Shown here one piece after another: positions 42,201-51,200 of a stretch of DNA of 64,000 nt. The notes under the pieces are model-generated. The model saw only the letters and a program-made list of their open reading frames with translations. It was not told the DNA's origin and searched no databases. Location: NCBI RefSeq assembly GCF_963924675.1, contig NC_089234.1:63461588-63525587 (forward strand). The letters run 5' to 3'. This DNA comes from Phocoena phocoena. Taxonomy: Eukaryota; Chordata; Mammalia; Artiodactyla; Phocoenidae. Positions within the stretch are counted from its first letter, which is position 1. Each line of letters starts with the position of its first letter. Made by a program: the position numbers and the translations under genes.

Positions 42201-45200
42201 ATTACCACAAAAGTTAAGATGGAGGGGTTCTTGGGGCTTCTGGGAACCTAGAAAAATTGTATTTTTCACCTGGGTAGTTGCTTGATGAGTGTTCAATTTA
42301 TAATCATAGGTCATCTCTACCTTTATATTTTACAAACTTTTTTTTTATATATTCCATAACGAACAATGTTGTTGCTTAAGAGCATTATTTTGTGAATAAA
42401 GATTCACAAATTAAAGTCTTTTGCCTTTAGAGATGACAGGGCTAAGGAAGATAGATTCGATCAGATGTATTATATATTAAATATATCGGATAGGGCTAAG
42501 ATAGCTATATTTTACAATGTCAATGTAGTATCCTTAACATATTGATATTTTTAGCGAAGAAGAGATATTGAACTTTGTAATAGCCAGTCTCCAAGATGCC
42601 CCCAATCATCACCACCATCTGGTATTTATGCCCCTGCATTGTCCCCTCCCACACTAAATAAGGCTCAATAATGTAGCAACTTCCAAGGTTAATGTCATAA
42701 AAGACATTGTGACTTCCTCCTTATTATATTTTGATTGACTCACTCTGGGGGAAAACAAGCTGCTATGACATGAGAAAACATTTAAGAAATCCTATGATAA
42801 GAAAGTGAGTCCTCTAGCGAACAGCTATCAAGGAACTAAAGCCTCCTGCAAATGACATGGGAAGTGGACCCTCCAGCACCCTCCTCCCCAGTCAAGTTTG
42901 AGATGATAGAGACTTCTTCTGGAAGCACCCTCCTAAGTTACCCACAGGTTACTGACTCACGAAAGTGATTAGATAATAAATGTTTTTTGTTCAAAGCTAC
43001 TAAATTTGGGTAATTTGTAAAGCAGCAACAGAGAAATAATACTGAGCTTATCAAGTAATTACTTAGAATGCTCTTTATAAAACATAAACCAGATAGAGAA
43101 CACATCCCTAATTAAAATACTTCAAAGGCTTCATGTTGTTCATGGACTAAAATTCACTATGGCCTACAAAAGCATTCATGCTCTGGCTTCTGCCTACATT
43201 TTTACCTTCTCCGATTTCCATTCTTTACCTCCTCAACTTCACTAGACTCCTCTTAGATTATTAAAGAATGCACTCTAGGGCTTCCCTGGTGGCGAAGTGG
43301 TTGAGAGTCTGCCTGCCGATGCAGGTGTCACAAGTTCGTGCCCTGGTCCGGGAAGATCCCACATGCCGTGGAGCGGCTAGGCCCATGAGCCATGGCCACT
43401 GAGCCTGCACGTCTGGAGCCTGTGCTCCGCAACGGGAGAGGCGACTAGAGTGAGAGGCCCGCGTACCACACACACACAAAAAAAGTATGTACTCTCTTCC
43501 TTGACCTTTGTACTTGATGTTTTCTCTGCCTAGGAATGTTCTTCCTTGCATTCTTGGGGGTATTCTTTGCATCTCAGCTCCTTTTTGTCACTCAGTAGTC
43601 CTCAGCTTAAAAGTTCTCTCCCCAGTGAGGCCTTCCCTGATGACCCATTCATAAGAAGAAAACCCTGGAAGGTTCCCACTAAAGAGAGGAAAAATATGAG
43701 ACCATATTTAAAGCAATATAAACCTGGAGTTAGTATGTTAGACTAACTGTATTAAATGAAAAAAAGAAATTACTAGTTTAAATTTGGAAAGGAGAATATA
43801 AATTTCTCATTACAGATTATGATTGTACATCTGAAATACATAAGAGAAATAAATTGGAAAACAAGAAGCATGTAAACTCTATGGGAACAAAACTTTAGAA
43901 CACTCCTGAAGGACAAAAGAAGACATCAACAGATGGAAAGGTATAGCACTTAGGATAGGAAGACTAAACATCAAAAATGTAAATTCTCCAAATTCTCTCT
44001 GTAATATGGTTCCAATAAAAATACCAAAATCGAGGGACCTCCCTGGTGGTCCAGTGGTAAAGAATCTGCCTTACAATGCAGGGGACGTGGGTTCGATCCC
44101 TGGTCAGTGAACTAAGATCCCACATGGCGCGGGGAAACTAAGCTCACGTGCCCTGGAGCCTGCATGCCACAACTAGAGAGAGATAACCTGCATGCCACAA
44201 CTAAGCCTGCATGCTGCGACAAAAGATCCCACGCACCACAACAAAAGAAAGATTCCGCATGCCTCAACCAAGATGCCAAGAGCCGCAACTAAGACCCCAC
44301 GCAGCCAAATATAAATAATAAAATAAATCTTAAAAAAAAAAAAAACCCAAAATCGACAAGGTATTTCTTGCAAATAGACAAGGCGATCATAAACTCATAC
44401 GGAAAAAAAAACAAGGCAAGAATATTTAGGAAATTTCTGAAGAATTAGCTCTATCAGATATTAAAACATATCTTTAAACCCAAATAATTAGAGTAATTTG
44501 ATGCTGATACATAACATGATGTGACAAAACAGAAAATCTACTAATATAAACAAATACAAATCAGTAGGGAGAAGAAAGACAATTAAGTGGTGTTGGATAG
44601 CTGGGTAGCCAGTTGAAAAAACTCAAGTTGTGACTAACATTCTACACACAAGATGAATAAAACAGTTAAGTGTAGAAAAAAATGAAATCATTAAAATATT
44701 ATGAAAAGAAAACTCAAGATTTATAAGGTAGAAGTGGTAAAGATTTTTCTAATTAAGACACACTGAAGCCATAAAAGCAAAGTTTTCCATTAAAAATTTA
44801 ACTCAACATTTCATCTCATTGGGGACTCCCCTGGTGGCACAGTGGTTAAGAATCCGCCTGCCAATGCAGAGGACACGGGTTCAAGCCCTGGTCTGGGAAG
44901 ATCCCACACGCCGCAAAGCAAATAAGCCCATGTGTCACAACTATTGAGCCTGCGAGCCACAACTAGAGAAAGCCTGCGTGCAGCAACGAAGACCCAACAC
45001 AGCCAAAAATTTAAAAAAAGGTTTTTTTTAATTTCATTTCATTAAAAAAAATCTGTATATTAAAAAATATGACAAACAAGGACTTCATTGGTGGTCCAGT
45101 GGTTAAGACTCCGCCCTTCCACTGCAAGGGGCGTGGGTTCAATCCCAGGTCTGGGAGCTAAGATTCTGCATGCTGTGCAGCACAGCCAAAGAAACAAGAC

Positions 45201-48200
45201 AAAGAGAAAATACATTTGCAACTTATCACACTCAGTTTTCTAAAGGATCTTCTATAAAAATCAATAGAAGCCTAATAACTCAATAGAAAAAACGGCCCTT
45301 CTGTATTATTTCCTACTTTAAAATGTTATGGATTGACCGTCTTAAGTTTCTCGAGTGAATAAAATATAAAAATAAAAATAAAGATCACTCTGACTACCGT
45401 TTAGCTATATCTTCACCAAAACTCTTACATGTGGGGACTGACTTGTGTGGGTGAATGTTTTGTGGAAATTGAGCAAATTGAAGGCAGGTATCTTATTTGG
45501 GATTCGATTCTATTTAATGTAACAGAAGACTGTCTAGTAACAGGTTTTAAAGAAGTGAAAAAAAATTCTCTCATGTTACAGAAATCCAGGTTTAAGAAGC
45601 CTAAGGTTGGTACAGCGCTTCTATTGGTATCATCAGGGACTCGTGCTCCTATCTTTCTTCTCCCCATCCTAGTACATATCTTCTATTATCAAGTCAATTC
45701 ATGGTTCCAGTCGGCTGTGGGAGCTCCAGCCATTAAACCCATGTTTTATAAATGTTGAGGGAAAGGAGATAGACACAAAAGAGTACATTCTATATGACTC
45801 TAGTTGTATAGAAATCATGAAAAAGACCTGTATAATGAAGTGGTTATATAGTGGTTATCTTTGCATGGAGTTACCAACTGGGAGGGGCCAAAGGGAGGCT
45901 TCTGGGGTGCTAGAAAGATTTACATCACTATCTGGGTAGTGTTATACATATGGAGAATTCCTTGATATGTTCATTTATATTTTGACAAGACTATGCACTC
46001 CAAACGGATTGAAGAAACTGAAAGTACTCTAAGGTATTTAGTGTTCAGTGCCCAGCTCTTGTGCTCATCACTGCTGTCATCCTCCAAAGGCTGAAAAGTA
46101 ACCAAGACAGGGAATTCCCTGGCAGTTCAATGGTTAGGATTCTCCCAAATTGGTTTGATACAATCTGATACAATTCTAATCAAGACCCTACCAGAGAGAC
46201 TTCCCTGGCGGTCCAGTGGTTAAGACTCTGCTCTCCCACTGCAGGGGGTATGGGTTCAATCCCTGGTTGGGGAACTAAGATCCTGCATGCCGCGCGGCAC
46301 AGCCAAAAATAAATAAATAAATAACCACGTCATACAGTCTGCTGGAATACATAAGGATGTGGCAATGGTCTTGCTTTAGGAATACCGTGGTTCCAATCCT
46401 ATCTCCATTTTGCATTTAATGTTTTTTATTCTTCTGAAATGGGCATAAAAACAATGACTTTTCCCTTTTCCAAAATCATGAGTCTCTCTACAGGGATTTA
46501 TGAGGCAATGTATGTCAGGTGCTTAATATGGTTCCTGATATTTAATGAGAGGTAGTTGTTATTATTTTACTATCATTATTATAGTCATCATCATTATTGA
46601 CAAATGATAGGAAAGTATCTCAAATGATCCTTTGGTCAAGAATTCCAAGTAAATTGGTCAATATCTTTGTGGATGTGAACATCCTCCTGATATGATACTG
46701 TTTCTCAGTTGAGAACTTCCTAAAGAAGCTAAATCCAGTTCTTCTTATAGCTCCGCAAATTTAGAAAACTCAAAGTAGTCATAAAACAATTTTGGAAATA
46801 TGTTGTAAAAAGTTTGGTTTTGTTTTCAATATTGTATGATCTTCATTAAGGTGGCCCTATGAGACAATGAATTAGAAAGAATTTCAAAATAACTGATAAA
46901 AGTAAGATATAGGTGCAACTAGAGATTATCGTACTAAGTGAAGTAAGTCAGGAAGAGAAAGACAAATACCATATGATATCACTTATATGTGAAATCTAAA
47001 ATATGACACAAATGAACCTATCTATGAAACAGAAACAAAATCAGGGACATAGAGAATAGACTAGTAGTCGCCAAGGGGGAGGGGGCTGGGGGAGGGATGG
47101 AGTGGGAGGTTGGGGTGAGCAGATGTAAGCTTTTATATCTAGAATGGATAAACAACAAGGTCCTACTGTCTAGCACAGAGAACTATATTCAATATCCTAC
47201 GATAAACCATAATGAAAAAGAATATGAAAAAGAATGTACAAAAAAAAGATATAGGAAACAATATATATAATTTAGTACCATTTATTTATGCTGTCTAATT
47301 ATAAATGCACTGAATGCTGTCTAAAAGTAACAAAAAACTCTAAGACTAATGACCCTATATCACAAGATACCAACTGAGAATGGCCATACCCTTTTGTTCA
47401 TTAACATAAAAAGCCCAGGCTAAGACAAATAACTTCCTTTTTCCCCTGGGAATAATGGGGGTGGGTATTTTTCTAGTCCACATCTTCATGGAAAAATATT
47501 GATTTAGTTTATATGTGGAATATATCCATTTTGAAAAATGTATAAGTGCAAAATACTTACCCACTTAGCAACTGGACACCCATTAGAGCTTTTTCCTTCT
47601 TTCCCCGTGTACACTACTATTTCTATCCTTATTGCGTTTCCTTTTTGACCATACCTGAGTATGAAACACAGTGAAGGGAAAATAATTGCAATACACTTTT
47701 AACATCTTCATGTGCATAAGATATAGATTTACAGAAGTACAAAATTCAAACACTCATAATTATAACTTTGTTAAAAATTTACTTTCGTGTGGCAGGTATT
47801 TTTATTTGTTATCCAGTTCTGTTTACTTGTCCTTCAGGATCACTCTTTTAAAAAATGGCCTGGCTCCAAGACAAGCAAAAGGAATGTGAATGCAGTGTTG
47901 ACAGAGGTAATTTTAACTATTTCTACCATTATACAATAATAAAAATAAGTATGTCTGCATTTAACAAAGATAGCCTTGCTTTGTGAAGGTCTTATTGAGT
48001 GCCCAATGGCTCAGTGTGAGTGACTCAGCAGGGACACCAGGACTCTATGCTTTTCCTGGGCCCTAAGAAACATCAAACTCATGCTCCTGGAAGTTTTCCA
48101 TTCACCTCGAGTTTGTTCCCAGAGATGATTTCTCTGCATTGAGTCAGATCCCCAATAATGAATGATTTTAATAGGGAAGCATATTTCCTCACCTATTCTC

Positions 48201-51200
48201 CATGATTTCCCTGACAGCAGCAACACTTGGTCCTGCCCCAAGGTGTGTATAATATGGGCCTTTGTCTTTTTGTATAACTCGATCTGTGGAAGGAATAAGA
48301 TTATTAGACCCAAAACTTTACAGAATTGCATAGGGGCAAGGAAGAGCTATTTTTTTTTTTTTCAATTCAGAACAATGAATCTTGACAAGATTTTGGTAAG
48401 CTTTAGTAATTAAAGTCTAGGACAATAGGCCCTGGAATTTAACTTATCCCTTTCTTTCTGCTCCTAATTAGTCCACTCTTTCTCTAAGAATCAGAGGAGG
48501 AAAAACATATTTTAACTTGTGGTTCATATTTATTCTCAGATCTCCTGCTTTAAAAAAATTCTATAAAAATTGAGGTACAAAATTAAGCTACCCAAGAGCA
48601 ATACATCTTAAAAGCTTGGCTTCAGAATCCTATTAAAATTGAGCCCGACAATTGCACTGCTAAGATTTTATTCTATTACACATGCGCACAATTATGTATT
48701 TATAATACACATGTATACAAGAATATTCCTTGTTACAATTGTAGGTAATATTAAAAAAGAGAAACACTCTTAACATCTTTCAATGAGGTAATAGTTAAAT
48801 AGTATGTTTTAAAAGCCTTAAATTTTGTAAAACTGGAAACAAAATTAAAATCACTAATAATATTAATTTGTATAGAAAAAATATAACAGCCGTTTTTCTC
48901 TAGAAAAAGACATTTGCACCATATTTCTGTACCATTTGAATTTTTGTGTAAATTACATAGTTCTTAGAAAATGGTATTTTAAAACTTGGCCTCTGAGATT
49001 CATGTCTAACTAGAATCACCGGGAAATGCATGTCTACCTACACCAAGAGATCATTACTTACCATTTTAATTGGACATCAGATATAACATAGGATTATTTC
49101 TGGGGCTACTTAAGCAAGATATGGTGAATAATTTTTAACTTATTGGTAATCTAGAGCAGTGGTTTTTAATCAGGGGTATTTTTGCCAAAGGGGACATTTG
49201 GCAATATTTTGGGTTGTGACAACTGCGAACGCGCACCTGTGTGTGTGTGTGTGTGCACATCACCAGTGAGTAGAGGCTAAGGATGCCACTAAACAGCCTA
49301 CAATAGATAAGGTGGTCCCCCTACAACAAAGAATTATCCCACCTAAAATGCCAGTAGTGCTAAATTTGAGGAACCTTGATCTAAAGGTTAATTACTCTAA
49401 TTTTGCTAGAACATAATAACACTTTCACAGAAATCCTTTACCCTCAGATATGATTGGGATCCTTTACCCTCACTTTGGATGATTTCTGAAGTCTACTTTT
49501 TTGTTTCTCTTTTTAAGTTCCGATTTCTACACAATGAGCACAAAAACTTCAAATGTAACAATTATAGGAAAACATGCAACTGACAAGGGTATTCAACAGT
49601 TCCAGGTCCACTGCAGATACTGAATGAACTTTGAATGCCTGGCTGTCTTGATTCCCACATTGTGTTAAGGTAGTATGTATAAGGGTCTTGAAACTAGACA
49701 ATCATCCTACTGAAATTTATGTATGGAGTCAAATTAGACGAGCTCAGGTATATAAATCTTACTGGCATTTTAAATTAAAGACCTTTTTTCCATTTTTAAT
49801 GATATTTAGAGAAATTGTCTCTTTTTCACTTCAGATTTTTTTTTTTTTTTTTTTCCCGGTATGCGGGCCTCTCACTGTTCTGGCCCCTCCCGTTGCGGAG
49901 CACAGACTCCGGACACGCAGGCTCAGCGGCCATGGCTCACGGGCCCAGCCGCTCCGCGGCATGTGGGATCTTCCCGGACCGGGGCACGAACCCGTGTCCC
50001 CTGCATCGGCAGGTGGACTCTCAACCACTGCGCCACCAGGGAAGCCCCCTACTTCAGATTTTTGAAGCAACATAGGATGGAAGTTACTAATACAGCCGCT
50101 GGAGCTGGGACTGCCTGTCTTAGAATTCCAGTTTAATCATTTACTAGCTGTGAACTTCTCTGACTCAGTCTCCTTACTTGTAAAATGGGGATAATAAGCA
50201 TTCCCTTTGGTGGGTTGTTGTGAATATAACAAGTCAAGGGTGTAGGACAGTTATCAGACTTGCAGTAAAAGACCTGGAATAGGAGCCGTTATCATTATTA
50301 CAATCTTCTGTCCTTGGTCCAAGAATCTCTCATTCTGCCAAATTGACCCCGCTCAGACAGCATTGCCATCCCTTCCAGATTGTCAGATCCTCCTCCTTGG
50401 AGGCTCTTCATTCTCAGAGGAGCCTATCTTTGGTGCCTGGTATGTGGTAAGCTGTCAAAACTGAGTGTTGAATGATGAGCAGAGAAATGGAAGGATTCAT
50501 TTCAGAGTATCAAATGCACTTTGAAAAATCAAGAACTAAAAGTCATTGCTACACTTCACTATTTTTTCTATTGTGGTTAAAAAAATATCAGAATGATATA
50601 CTTACTTTATCCTTCCCATCAATCCTTTAACCACCCATTCTGGAATATACTAATGAACCATCTGCTTCTTGATTGGGTTAGCAATTATACAGATACTTTT
50701 TTTTATAGTTATTTGTTAAGTTGTACATATATTTTATGTTCTCTGTATGCATGCTATACTGCACAATTTAAAATATATATATTTTTAAACAAAAGACTTA
50801 AAGGTTGAAATTCTTTTGAATATAGGAAGAATAAACTGTGATAACGTATTAAGGGACTTCATTCTTATGATATGCACAGTAAACAACTCGAGAGACATCT
50901 AGCTTGAGAGAAATCAAATTTTCCACTTAAGAAAGTTTCCAAATTACCAGTTGGATTTCCCATTTATCTGAGCAGCATAAATAAGGGTCCCACAGAAAAA
51001 TGGGTATAGAATTATTTAGTCCATCCTAGCTAGAATATGAGTGGGGCAAAAATGTCATATATAAAATGTAAAACAAACTTGATTCAGTCACAACTTGAGG
51101 CCATTAATGCAAGAAAATGAAGAAACTCACTTACCAAGACAGTTGCAGGTAGGCAATTCAGAATCTTTTGTTGTGGACACCAGGGTTTTCGTAGGATTAG

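Larger units (their letters stand above)
43770..45300 (+). mobile_element. Old L1 ORF2 relic with nested SINEs
   Basis: A-rich, degenerate L1: agaacactcctgaaggacaa, atggttccaataaaaatacc, gaaagacaattaagtggtgt, agaagcctaataactcaata. Interrupted by SINEs at 44034, 44822 and 45079. Confidence 0.65.
25873..47560 (-). other. TET1: TET1 intron 6 (21.7 kb)
   Basis: The largest complete intron here, bounded by gtaagt and tttggcag. It is dominated by SINE, L1, L2 and MaLR insertions listed separately. Stretches with nothing recognised: about 25873-27225, 30250-30675, 32000-32550, 34880-35400, 35640-36700, 37190-38165, 38640-39690, 40620-41090 (faint L2-like tract near 40880-40960), 41530-42580 and 46330-46910. 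Confidence 0.85.
48284..51134 (-). other. TET1: TET1 intron 4
   Basis: Bounded by gtaagt and tccacag. It holds a MER5A-like hAT element and one short SINE. 48284-49140, 49390-49820 and 50070-51134 contain nothing I recognise. Confidence 0.9.

Noticed and set aside
45429..45758. 109-residue frame in intron 6
   Set aside because: No domain or homology I recognise, antisense to TET1, lying between L1 relics; length is within chance expectation.
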